64,000 nt of DNA from Brachynemurus nebulosus (taxonomy: Eukaryota > Arthropoda > Insecta > Neuroptera > Myrmeleontidae). The stretch lies in assembly GCA_035578155.1 (NCBI GenBank), contig JAPWDM010000009.1, positions 3,446,001 to 3,510,000 of the forward strand, written 5' to 3'. Position numbers and translations under genes: made by a program. The notes under the pieces were generated by a model that was not told the origin of the DNA, searched no databases, and saw nothing but the letters and a program-made list of their open reading frames with translations. Positions 1-10,850 of the stretch are shown one piece after another (the first letter of the stretch is position 1; each line of letters begins with the position of its first letter).

Positions 1-388
1 ATTTGTACAATAAATTAAATATAGGAATTGTACATTAATCCAATTGTTGTTTAATTCTAAATATTAAATGATAAAGATGTTGCGAAGCAGTAAATAAATA
101 ATTAGTCTTACAAATTAATAAGTCAAAATTGGTTCAAATAATAATAGCCATCAAATATGACATTACAAAATAATTAACAAATCGAAACTTAAACAAATAA
201 AGTGGTATTGCGCAATAATATCTTCAGAGCCTACAGACGTTACAATATTCATTCATTGTACAATATATTTCAAACTGTTTTTGATCAGCGCAATATATTG
301 TACAACTCTTCAATATAACCTACAGACGATCCATAATATTGTACAAGCTCAAATTTTGTGCAATATTATTGAGCGTGTAGGGGCCGCT
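1..388. mobile_element. PIF/Harbinger-like MITE, copy 1 (cut by window start)
   Basis: This is a non-autonomous element related to the complete copy at 6953-7318. The two share long near-identical blocks, such as CTACAGACGTTACAATATTC and the terminal CGTGTAGGGGCCGCT. Its right end matches the right terminal inverted repeat of the other copy. Its left end lies outside the window. Relative to the other copy it has about 110 extra bases near 98-205. No coding sequence is present. Confidence 0.75.
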
Positions 389-882
389 TGAGACTAACAT
401 ACTTTTTCGATAATTTTATCAATTTATTTTTAGAGTTTTAAAAATGAAATAATTAATATTTTTTTTTTTTATTTCAAATGTGGAAATCTCTCCAAAAGTG
501 AACGCTCTAGACTTATAGTTGAAAGCACAAAGAAAAATTTGAAAATTTAATTTCAAAATCAGTTTTAGTTAGTGAAAAAGAAAAATTACAACACTAGAAT
601 ATTAATAATATAAATAATCTTCAAAAAAAATAACTTATTGTTAACAAATAAAAATTGTTGTTCATCCAATTTTGAAAATATACGCCGATGTCATCATTTA
701 TAAATAGAATAAAATAATGTATTGTTCAAAATATTGTTAGTAGGCGTTACAATACAGTGGCCATATGTGGAACTAAATTAGAACAGATTTAAAAATAGAT
801 ATTTTTGTAACAATGGTTTCTTATTTTGAACAAGTTTTTATAGTTTAAAATTTTAAATAATACATTCCTTACCTGAAATATA

Positions 883-885
<3 letters not shown>
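389..885. other. AT-rich intergenic stretch, nothing recognised
   Basis: The stretch is AT-rich with homopolymer runs. There is no open frame with coding character and no repeat structure that I could define. Confidence 0.5.

Positions 886-962
<77 letters not shown>
886..962. repeat. (TA)n microsatellite
   Basis: About 38 uninterrupted TA dinucleotides. The tract directly abuts the left end of an inverted-repeat element whose right end abuts a second (TA)n tract. Confidence 0.95.
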
Positions 963-963
<1 letters not shown>

Positions 964-1411
964 TGTGTGAGTTTTTCGAGAATTGCCATTTTATTACAGC
1001 CAAACCGATGATTTAACCGAAAAATTGTTCAAATAAGAGTTGTAGATATCGACGGGGGCAACCGATTGCTATAGTCAGGAGCTTTATAGCTCTTATGGTT
1101 TTCGAGCTATGATACAAACTTATAGATTTTTAAATGGGACTTTATATTAATTTTTCGATAAAACTGATCTAATGCATTAATTAACAACATAAATGAGCAA
1201 AAAATTTTTTTTACCCAAGTTTAACTTTTTAATTTTCTTTAATTTATCAGTTAGACGGTAAAAATATGCATACGTACTTGAGGCTACTTTAACCGATAGT
1301 GTTTTTCTTGGTTACATTTCCATTACATCCAAGAAAAGAACCTTTTCCAGTACCATTTCTATCATAAAAATTTGGTTGTAATAGAAATGGCAACTCTCAA
1401 AAAACTCACAT

Positions 1412-1412
<1 letters not shown>
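963..1412. mobile_element. TIR element flanked by (TA)n tracts
   Basis: The left end (GTGTGAGTTTTTCGAGAATT, then GCCATTTTATTACAGCCAAA) is a close inverted match of the right end, which reads in reverse as CATGTGAGTTTTTTGAGAGT then TGCCATTTCTATTACAACCA. The arms are about 40 bp in a 450-bp element with no coding capacity. Both ends run straight into (TA)n, so it either inserted into a TA microsatellite or generates TA tracts at its ends. TA target preference would suit a Tc1/mariner-type MITE, which is an inference. Confidence 0.65.

Positions 1413-1413
<1 letters not shown>

Positions 1414-1496
<83 letters not shown>
1414..1496. repeat. (TA)n microsatellite
   Basis: About 41 TA dinucleotides immediately right of the inverted-repeat element. 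Confidence 0.95.
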
Positions 1497-1500
<4 letters not shown>

Positions 1501-3365
1501 ACGTCACAACGATAAAATTTTAATCGCTGATGAAATTATAATAATCTTTGAAAGAATTCTCGATTTTTGCGATCAAAAAGTCTTTATGGCGTAAATTATG
1601 AGATTTTTAACTAAAAACTTTCTAATACACTTAATGACGTCGTAAGGGTAAATTCTGGAGTGAATTTCCCATAAGATTAATAATTTCGAAGTGAATCTCT
1701 CACTAAATTGAAGTGAGTGAAATCTCTCACTAATCTCGCACTTTTTGGTGCTAAAAATATTGAAATTTAGTTAGAAAATATGACTCAAACTTAAAAAATT
1801 TGTTAGCGCAAGTAACGAACCTTTATCAAGATTAGCCTGGGTTAAGTATTGAAAAGAAAAATAAGAGAAAAACAGATGAACGTCCGCTTAAAACAGTTTT
1901 TATGGTTGTTGTACATGTCACAATATCAGGCATATAGTAAGATAAATCTAGCGGTTTTAACAAGGAAAAGAATTCATTTTTTAAGAATCATTGAATTAAC
2001 TGTCTATTATAATCAACTAACGGATTATTTTAATTACTTATTATTACTTATTACATCATACATATTAATTAACTTTCATTGTTTTTAACATAAATAATTA
2101 TTTATATTTTTGAAGAAATATCTTTTAACATTTTTTCATGAATCATGACATACACAAAACAAATAAACAAATGAATTCAGTAACAATATTCTTAATTAGG
2201 TAAAATTTAAACAATTGGAATATTTTTAGAATTGCATATTAACTGAAAGAATGTTCCTTTTTTGTAAATGTTTAAAGAATAGTTCCTTATTGAATTACTT
2301 ATTACACGTAACTCAGTAGTAATCAATATCCTATTATATGATTAAGTAATAACTTAATAAATTTATGGTTTTTCCAAATACGTAAATTAATCACTATTTG
2401 ATAACATATTTTTTTGTTTTTATCTAAATTATTTAATTATCTGTTAAAACAAAAATGAATTTTTCGTAGAAATTCACCCGGAGAATTATACCTTTGAAAA
2501 TAATGGTAATTAAAATATTAAAAGATGCTCAATAGGAAATTGTATTTTTTTTATTGCCTAAATGTTTTTTTGTTATTGTAATTTATTACAATTTAAACGT
2601 CGCGCGTCGCGTGACGTAACATTGTTCAATGGGTTCATGGAATTGACACTAGGGTCACTAGTAGACGGACGTTAATTGGACAGTAATCAGTATCGTTGAA
2701 TTTTCACTACGAATAGTTACATAACTAATAATGATAACATTTTGGTGGAAGCTTTAGAAAAAGTACGGATATATATATCTGTGAATTACACCATCTAATA
2801 CACCATATATGTATGTATTTTCTACAAATAGAGGTTATTGTCGTGATTAAACACAATCAACAATAAACCGCGCAACACCTGTACACACGCGTACATATAA
2901 ATATTGTCACACAAAACTCTGATCGATCGATCAATTAACTAAAGAGATATTTGAAGGTTATTTCTTTTCAATGCTTTTTAAATAAACCGATCACATATAA
3001 CACAATACATGTATGTATGTATAAGCGCGAAAGAATGTCAAATGTTTATTCTTTTTATTTTCTTTAAAATAAAAAATATGGTAATTTACTAATTTGGGTA
3101 CAATATGGCGAATATTATGGACTGATGACAATTTATAGATAAAATTTTTCTTCCAATATAAAAATTTTTTTGTCCATTCTTGATACAAATAAATTGTGTG
3201 ATCGTTAATTTACGATAATACGATTCAAATAAAAAGTAATGGACGATGTGACCGCAGGTAATTTATTATCTTTTATATCGAAATGTTATAGCGTAATGGA
3301 TGTACGTAATTATGTTTATAATAAATTGAGTGAATATTTTTAATTTGACTGTTTGTAATGGGTCA
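1497..3365. other. Intergenic stretch, no gene recognised
   Basis: AT-rich sequence with only short chance open frames. A slightly GC-richer patch near 2595-2700 contains TCGCGCGTCGCGTGACG and a close pair of GTCACTAG/ACTAGTGAC-type words. I cannot assign either to a known element. Confidence 0.45.
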
Positions 3366-3634
3366 TACACAATCAATGAAATAAGGAATAAGAAATAAGA
3401 AATCAGGAATAATATGTATGCCATCTAGTGACGTTGAATGGAACTTTATTGAAATAAGAAATAAGAAATAAGGAGTTCATAAGTAATCATGAACGTTACT
3501 TTTTCATGAATTTTGATGTAAAAAATACCTAAATACGTATACCTATGAGCAGTTAAGTTAAAGTTTCATTCAACGTCACTAGATGACATACTCCTTATTT
3601 CTTATTTCTTATTCCTTATTTCATTGATTGTGTA
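3366..3634. mobile_element. Foldback (long inverted repeat) MITE
   Basis: The two halves are inverted copies. The left arm starts TACACAATCAATGAAATAAG, passes through tandem AATAAGAAATAAGAA words, and continues CATCTAGTGACGTTGAATG. The right arm is its reverse complement, ending CATTGATTGTGTA. The arms are about 85 bp around a roughly 100-bp centre. There is no coding capacity and the target duplication is not clear. Confidence 0.7.
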
Positions 3635-3919
3635 TTAAGCCTAAGTGTGTCTGTTTCTTTGGCGTAGCCTACAGTCCAAGAGGCTTGATGGAGTTTGATC
3701 AAAAAATAATGTTCGATTCATCGTAATCTCGAAAGTGTCTTAGGATAGATGAAATTTCAATAAATTCAATATAGCGATTGCAAAACGTTATATTGAAATA
3801 AAAAAAGTAAATTAAAGAAATTAAAAATTTGGGGGACAGGTCTACCCACACTGTCAACTTCCCATTGGGTGTCCTTAAAGGCTAGAGACTACTGTACATA
3901 TAAATAATTCTTTTTCCAT

Positions 3920-4020
3920 TTCGGGCAACTTCTCCCCTGAGCCCCCGATAGAGGCTTTGCCCCTTGCACCATACCGAGGGCTCCGCCTTCCGTACCTAAG
4001 GGTGGGGGCTCCACCCTTAT
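3920..4020. repeat. GC-rich patch of probable repeat origin
   Basis: This 100-bp patch is strikingly GC-rich for its surroundings. It contains imperfect recurrences of a word like GAGGGCTCCGCCTTCC / GAGGCTTTGCCCCTTG / GGGGGCTCCACCCTTA. That internal recurrence suggests a fragment of a mobile element, but the family is not identifiable by eye. Confidence 0.35.
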
Positions 4021-4300
4021 CAAACAAATGATAACATCATTTGTTCTCAAGATATACGAGACAAAATATATTTCAAAAACAGTTTCTTATTTCGGTTTTT
4101 TTTTTTAAATTTTATAATAATATACTGGCGTTTTTAACATCAAGGAAGGTTCTTAGGCCATTATATAATAATGTTATGGTAAAAAATCCATATAATCTAT
4201 GTTATCTTAATAAAGTTAATTCTGTTTTTTTACCACAAAAAACAAACCGCTAATCCGAATTTGCTGAAAACTTTATCCGGTCTTCATTTTTTTATTACTG

Positions 4301-4640
4301 GATTTGTTTATAAAATGTTGAGTTCGATTAGTTTAGGTTGGATTTGGTTAGGTTAGGTTGGGTTTGTTTATAATTTGTTGATTTCGGTTAGTTCACGTTG
4401 CATTTGGCTAGGTTAGGTCGGGTTTGTTTATAACTTATTGAGTTCGGTACCCACAATAAGGGTATACTATTTGGTTGAGTTGTGTTGGATTTGGTTACCT
4501 TTCGTTGAATTCGGTTAGTTTAAGTTGTGTTAAGTTATGTTTTATTTGGTTAAGTGGTGTCTGGTTAGATTAGGTTGGGATTTTTTACAATTCATTGAGT
4601 TGGGTTAGTTCAGGTTGGGTTTGGTTAATTTATATATTAA
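4301..4640. repeat. Degenerate ~60-bp tandem repeat with GGTTAGGTTAGG words
   Basis: Successive 60-bp units align: TTGAGTTCGATTAGTTTAGG... GGTTAGGTTAGGTTGGG... TTTGTTTATAA recurs with exactly 60-bp spacing in the first two copies, then decays. The TTAGG words resemble the insect telomere repeat, but such interspersed TTAGG-like stretches are common inside insect chromosomes, so a telomeric origin is not implied. Confidence 0.7.
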
Positions 4641-4659
4641 TGTTAAACAGTTGAAATGT

Positions 4660-4840
4660 CCTGTAGTTTAACTGTTCTACGGTTGAATTGGTTTGGTTGA
4701 ACTGTCGTCAGGTTGAATTGTCATCGGCTAACATGTCGTTAGGTTCAATTGTCGTCGGTTGATCTGTCGTCAGGTTGAACTGTCGTCGGTCGAACTGTCG
4801 TGGTTTAACTCTCGCGGTTGAACTGTTCGCGGTTTACTTA
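4660..4840. repeat. GGTTGAACTGTCGTC minisatellite
   Basis: Roughly ten degenerate copies of a 12-16 bp word, GGTTGAACTGTCGTC and variants such as GGTTGAATTGTCATC and GGTCGAACTGTCG, follow the 60-bp repeat array directly. Confidence 0.7.
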
Positions 4841-6949
4841 TTACAGAACCAATTTTAATGAGTCTCCCAGATACTTCCTACACCTAAGAAATTTTGTTTT
4901 ACTTTAGAAAACTCAAAAATATTGAACGGATTTCCTACAACACCAAGTGCGATTAAAAATGTTGAAATGTAGGTGCGATTACTGGAAGGTTAAGCGAAAC
5001 ATCCTGTATATTTAATATAATAATTTACATGAATTATATTTTACTACACATATTGTATTTTAGTTGCATTGTTAACCTTCATAGTTGATAAATTTCAAAC
5101 TGTACATAGTCTTGTTTATTCATTATCTTGTGAAGATCAATAAAAAAATGAAAATTACGATATTGTCAGTTGCTAATTATTATAATAATATGTAATATAT
5201 TTTACACACATAAATTTGTTTATAGTCAATGTTAATTAGTTAATTAATAATATATATTCCACTGAAATGGAAATTTCAGTGCATATTAAAAAAAAAAATA
5301 GTTTAAATTGTTACACAGTAAAAGAAAAGATATATCGTTTGTAGGAGGAAATTCTCTCCAAAATGTTCTCAGTATCAGTACCTAACCAAAATTATATCAA
5401 ATCTAAGATTTTCTTATCGCAAAATTATTTAAACATTGGTACATATCCCTTATTGGAAGATAGATAATGGTGCATTTTTTTGCAGTGTTTCATTTTAAAT
5501 AATATTTTCACACGGGAATCAGCTATTTTCCAAAGGCAAAGGCTATCTGCTTTATTGTCCCCTCTCTCAACTATTTGCAAAGTTTAAAGTCAATCATTCG
5601 TTTCTTTGCATGTGTACTTCTATTCTCCCCCTGAGTATCACTACGCGAAGTTTTTAGTCGATTGATTAAGCAGTGGAGGCTTGAAAGCAAGACAAACAAC
5701 GTTTTAAGTGCATTTTCCCACGAAAATTAGATGTTTTCCCGTGTTAAAAGCTTGTCTAAGTCTTTTTCAGCCATATCTATACAAAATTTCAAGTCGATTG
5801 GTCAAGCTGTTGAGGCAAATCATTGGAAATTAGTGATGTTGGATGATTAATTAATCAATTAATCAATTTAGTCGATTAGTTTTGTTAAAATTTAATTACT
5901 TTTCAATCTTCCGTTTTATCCTTGACTAAATGACTAAAAGAATTTTTTTTTAAATGAGTATAAACGACTAATTTAATTTTTTTTGTTATTTATAAAATTC
6001 CAAAAATCAAAATGATTAAAAAATTATCCTTTTATACGATTTTTCATTTTTATATCTAATCATTAACTCAATATGATACATCACATCTTTTTTTTTTTAA
6101 ATATTAAATTCAAAAGAAAACATTGTTTTTGAAAGAATAACATATCGACTAAAAATTTAGTCGATTAATCGACTACTGTATATTCGATATTTTCAACTAA
6201 TGACTAATTTTATCTAAAAAACCACTTTTGATTAATCGACTAACTACTCCTTGGCTCGACATTAATCTCGGAAATACTTTGTCTTTATGAAATCACAATA
6301 AGAATACTAATTAAATATGCTACGTCTTGTAATTATTGCACATGATAACAATTATTGTTTACTTTCAAATTACTACACGCAAATTACTAAATTATTTATA
6401 TTAAATGAAAGGTGCACATAATATGTATTAGCTTTACCACTAACTCCAATTCTAAATTATATATTCATAAATTTTTACTACACTTTCATAACCTAAAGTC
6501 TATTTCAGGATCTAATTTAATCTAGGTTGAGGAAAATGCCTTGTTGTTGTCAAAGTTAAATCAAAAAAGTCAGTCAAGTGCAAGTTTTCCTTGCACAAAC
6601 AGTGTTCCATACAATAAGTTGTTTTTAAACATCAATTTGACATAACATTTTTCAATCATTTTTCAATAATTTTTCAGTTCTGATAATTTAGGCTTATTTT
6701 ATGATTGTTTTCAGAATTTTCTGAGCGATCCTTTTGCTGATAAAGAATTTTCCGTTAAATTTGTGCTTTAATAGGCTTTAAACTCCGCACCTTTTGGATT
6801 TTTCGATTTACTCCTTGAAATTGATCTCCAAATCAAAATTTAACGTAAACAAATGGGTCACCATATCTAACTCTGTACTTTTCAAATTTTTCCGTCGAAT
6901 AGTTTCAACGAGCGCGAGTGACAGAAAGACGGACATCGAAATAATTCCG
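4841..6949. other. Intergenic stretch with repeat remnants
   Basis: No gene was recognised. Around 5845-6250 there are several copies of AATCAATTAATC / TTAGTCGATTAATCGACTA-type words in both orientations, consistent with an old inverted-repeat transposon. Near 6900-6940 an AGACGGACAT-type stretch resembles the CAGACGGACAGACAGACGG patch at about 13970. These are repeat remnants of unknown family. Confidence 0.4.
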
Positions 6950-6952
6950 TTA

Positions 6953-7318
6953 AGCGGCCCCTACACGCTTAATAATATTGTGCAATCGATTTGTGCAATT
7001 TACTGAACGTTCCTCCAGACAGTTCAATAATTTTGTTAAAGAAATTTGTGCAATAAACTGAATGTAGGAATTGTACATAATTAAACTGTTGTTTAATTTT
7101 AAATATTAAGTGATAAAAATGTTGCAAAGCAATAAATTTGCGCAATAGTATCTACAAAGTCTACAGACGTTACAATATTCATTCATTGTACAATATATTT
7201 CAAACTATTTTTGATCAGCACAATATATTGTACAACCCTTCAATATAACCTACAGACGATTCATAGTATTGTACAACCTCAGATTTTGTGCACTATTATT
7301 GAACGTGTAGGGGCCACT
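6953..7318. mobile_element. PIF/Harbinger-like MITE, complete copy
   Basis: The 366-bp element has terminal inverted repeats of about 34 bp. Left is AGCGGCCCCTACACGCTTAA; right, reverse-complemented, is AGTGGCCCCTACACGTTCAA. It is flanked by a perfect 3-bp duplication TTA (6950-6952 and 7319-7321). A TTA/TAA target duplication is the hallmark of the PIF/Harbinger superfamily. There is no coding capacity. A second copy lies at the window start. Confidence 0.85.
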
Positions 7319-7321
7319 TTA

Positions 7322-10300
7322 GTGTTTTGTTCTAATACCAATTCTGGTACAAAACACTAAAAATGTTGATTTGACTATAAATAAAATATGATATTATTAC
7401 TATCGCAAAAAAATTTTGATGTCAAAAAGTAACTCACAACTAGAGCAGATAAAATTACTAAAAAAAAATTTGTAATAAAAATCTTATTACGCAATTTCAA
7501 AAAGGTTATGATCTCTCGTGATAAATATTTTTTTTTTGGATTTCTGTAACAATTTATACTTTGATTTCTGTCTACTTTTTTTTAACAATTAAAATGAACT
7601 GTTTGAAAATGAACTGACGGTTCGAAACAATATTGTCACAGTTTCAAAATAAAAGTGGTATTTTTGCGAAGTAAAATATTTGTTTATTATTCACAAATAT
7701 GGAATACCATAAAGTAACGCTCAAATCTATTAATATTAATTAAAATTTGATATTTGAATATTTAAAAAAAAATACTACTTACCAACAATTAATGTAAAAT
7801 ATATTGAAATGACAATAAGCGTTAATAAATTTGGAAACTGTAGTAAATTTTTCATTGTTAAAAATTTGTATTATTTTCAAACCAACAAATAAAATCACAG
7901 CAACACACTGGCTCAATAATTAATAATCAGCAAGTAAATATTCAACTGCTAAACAATTTCTCTCTCCTTTATATTTTAATATCAACTTTATCTCTCACTT
8001 ACACCAATGTAAACGGAATGTATGAACGCAAACGTTACTTATGTATGAATACATACTTAATGTCCACTCCAAACATGGACAACTGGACTGGCGGAGGCGC
8101 ACCTATTTCTGCACGCAGACAATTATTTATACGTTAAGAAGGTAGCTAAATATGTTTAAAATGATACACACATTGAAAAATCAGTATTATGACGTCAGTG
8201 GTTTGTTTGTGTTCGAAAATTCAAATAATTATGAATATTTTCGTTACGAATAGAATAGATAATTCAAATACGATGTTTGATATTTGAAACTTTTGTTTAT
8301 TTCTTAGAATGTTTTTGTTTAATTTTCATTGTTGAAGATAATCAAAAATATTGTAATTTTTTTTTAACCTTTTGTATAACAAAAAATCGATTAGGCGCAA
8401 ATTTTGCTAGCACAAATAGTTTTGTACAAATGGTTGTCTTTAAACACGGATTTGAGGTAATGTTCATGATGACAAGGGTCGCCACAGTAACTTTTAAACA
8501 TTTTTTCCGAAAAATGTTAAGAATCAAACAAAAATACATTATTATACATATAGACAATTTAACTCCTGTGTATCAAGTACCATAGGAATATTGTTAGGAC
8601 AGATTTTTACAGCGAAAAAACATTTCATTGGTCATTTCATTGTAGGTGAACACGATAAAAACGAAACAAGAATTCGTTTTAGTAAATTTAAATTATTTCA
8701 GAACCGTGGTAATAATGTATTAAATAATAATATGAATTATACTAATTTATTTTATTCGTTAAGTTGTCTTACCGTATTACACTTGAGTTTTATATTTTCT
8801 ACAACTCAAATTTCTTGCCTAAAAGCAATTTAACTTAAAGCACTGCTTTGCTGTCGCGTTTTTGTTAGTTAACAGTTCTTCTCGTTAAATTGCTATATGC
8901 AACAAATTTTCGTTATACAAACCCAAATTTATTCGAAAAAATACAAACCTCTCGTGTAATAATAAGTGATTACTGAATTCGTGCTTCTTCAGTAACCTTT
9001 TTCCATTGACACATAAAATTAGCGGTTCAAATTTGTAACGATCATTTACCTACATTTTTTCATTAAAATTTATAATTTTGATTATATTAAACATTTTTCC
9101 GTTGGAAAATACCAAATTTTATGTGACATACATTTTGTTATTACATCGATTTTATATATCAGTGGTGTTCAACCTTTTTTTTCGGTGATCAACTTTAACA
9201 TAAATTATTTTTTGCTCAAAAAACAAAAAATAAAAAAAAATCTTCAAGAAATGTGTTTTAATTTTCGTTTATGACTTTTCCCTTGTCTTTACCATTCTGA
9301 TTTTATCAAAATTGAAAAAAGTAGCATCGAAAATCGATTAGTAGCTTAAAGTTTCGGGTTTCTAGCATCAGATTACGGTTTTGGGAGCTTTTAAACAAAA
9401 CTGGTCTTCGTGTTTTAAAATTAATTGCTATAAAAGCGATATAAATTAGATCGGTTAGTAAAATTTAAGTAATCTAAGTATTAAATTTCCACTTTTTCTG
9501 TAAGAATGGCTAAATTCGTTCAGTAAATTAAAGTTATTTTCCGGCTGTTATTTTTCTGTTACGCTGTATCCCGACAAAATTAGAACAGGAGATCGAGCAA
9601 AACTCGTTCTGCAATCGACAAGTTAAATACCATTGTTATTTATAGTTTGCCCACCAAAACGACGGAGCTTTAGTAAACAAACGCATTTTTCCTTTGTGTT
9701 CTTCCTTACAAAACCTTGGTTTACCGTGCCCTAAGTGATGCCTTGGAGAACTTTTTCCGTTTCTAGAATTACCAGTGAGAGATGCACGGACGAACGGAAA
9801 AATAGCGAAGTGATTCTACAAGTGTTCCGTTTGATGAGTTTTGGTAGGAAAGTATCTGAGAGTAAACATTAGTAAACTTTTACTACTGCAAATTTGCAGG
9901 TCGCAGTCTAGAGTCCCGTTATCAACACCCTTACAATTTTTATTCTATTTGCCCTTAAATTCTTAACAGGATTGTCAAATTTATTTTGAAAGACACGAGG
10001 CACTTTGACGAAGGACAGAAACCGCTTGAAAAAAATCGTAACAAAGTTTTCCTTGGACATTTTTGAAATAGATACAAACGTCGGAAACTGAATTGTCTGG
10101 ATCAAAATCGGATACCAGACAATTTACACATTACATTTTTGAACAAAACAATGCCAGAACTAATGAATGTGTATAGTTCTTCCTTTAAATCGCCTCAACA
10201 TAAAGTTTAAAGAACCGAACTGGAATTCCCTGAACAGGTTTTCGTTGAAATATTTATGGATCGGCGATATCTGCAGACGTATGTTTTCAAAGCGAGAAAT

Positions 10301-10613
10301 AGGTAAGTTAGACATGACAAACGATTGGTTTGTGTGAGCTCATTAGAGCTTTGCTCTGTCTCTCTCTCGATCAAATTCGATTTAACTATTAAACAGACAG
10401 AAATGTGAATATGCCCGTATAGGCTGGCATAGAATCCCGCTATTATATCAACAATCAAAAGTTTATTGTCTCCGTTTTTGCAACTGCGCGAAAAGAGGAT
10501 GCAAAAGAGTAAAATTTTTATTTTTATTTAAGTTCTGTTATTAATTTAAATTATTATTCAATATTTCTTTGTACAAAATGTGTGTATTTTATTTATTATT
10601 GTTTTCGCGTATG
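7322..10613. other. Intergenic stretch, no gene recognised
   Basis: AT-rich with only short open frames (longest about 100 codons near 8277-8585, low complexity and without recognisable features). A segment near 8390-8480 (GCACAAATAGTTTTGTACAA then TTGTCTTTAAACA) resembles 6575-6650, so both are probably remnants of one dispersed repeat. Nothing else could be defined. Confidence 0.45.
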
Positions 10614-10680
10614 TATTTAAATCTAGCATCAGAGTATTAATGGCCTCAGTTACAGTTCAAAAGCTAACAGCTATAACACA
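10614..10680 (+). promoter_or_regulatory. Candidate core promoter and 5' UTR exon of gene A
   Basis: A TATTTAAA box (10614-10621) lies about 30 bp before CCTCAGTT, which fits the arthropod initiator TCAGT with its A at 10648. The following ATG-free segment ends ACA|GTGAGA, a good donor, and an acceptor TTTTTTTTCAG follows at 10839, eleven bases before the gene A start codon. This gives a 33-nt non-coding first exon and a 159-nt intron. The order and spacing are right, but each signal alone is weak. Confidence 0.35.
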
Positions 10681-10850
10681 GTGAGATAAATTTATATAAA
10701 TTATTGTGAATTTTTGTTATTATTTTTTTTTTCCTGTTGTTGAATAGAAGGTAAATTATAAAAAAAAAGTTACATTTAAAATCACGTAAACATTTTCGAT
10801 AATATACATGTTTATAGGAAACATTTCTTTTTTTTTCAGATATTTATAAC

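Noticed and set aside
789..989. Open frame of alternating Ile-Tyr codons
   Set aside because: It is simply a translation of the (TA)n microsatellite.
4301..4640. Telomeric or subtelomeric TTAGG array
   Set aside because: The TTAGG words are embedded in a 60-bp degenerate unit, not a pure array, and such stretches are common in the interior of insect chromosomes.
8277..8585. 102-codon frame in intergenic DNA
   Set aside because: Low-complexity AT-rich composition, no signal or domain, overlapping open frame on the other strand, and similarity to a dispersed repeat remnant near 6.6 kb.
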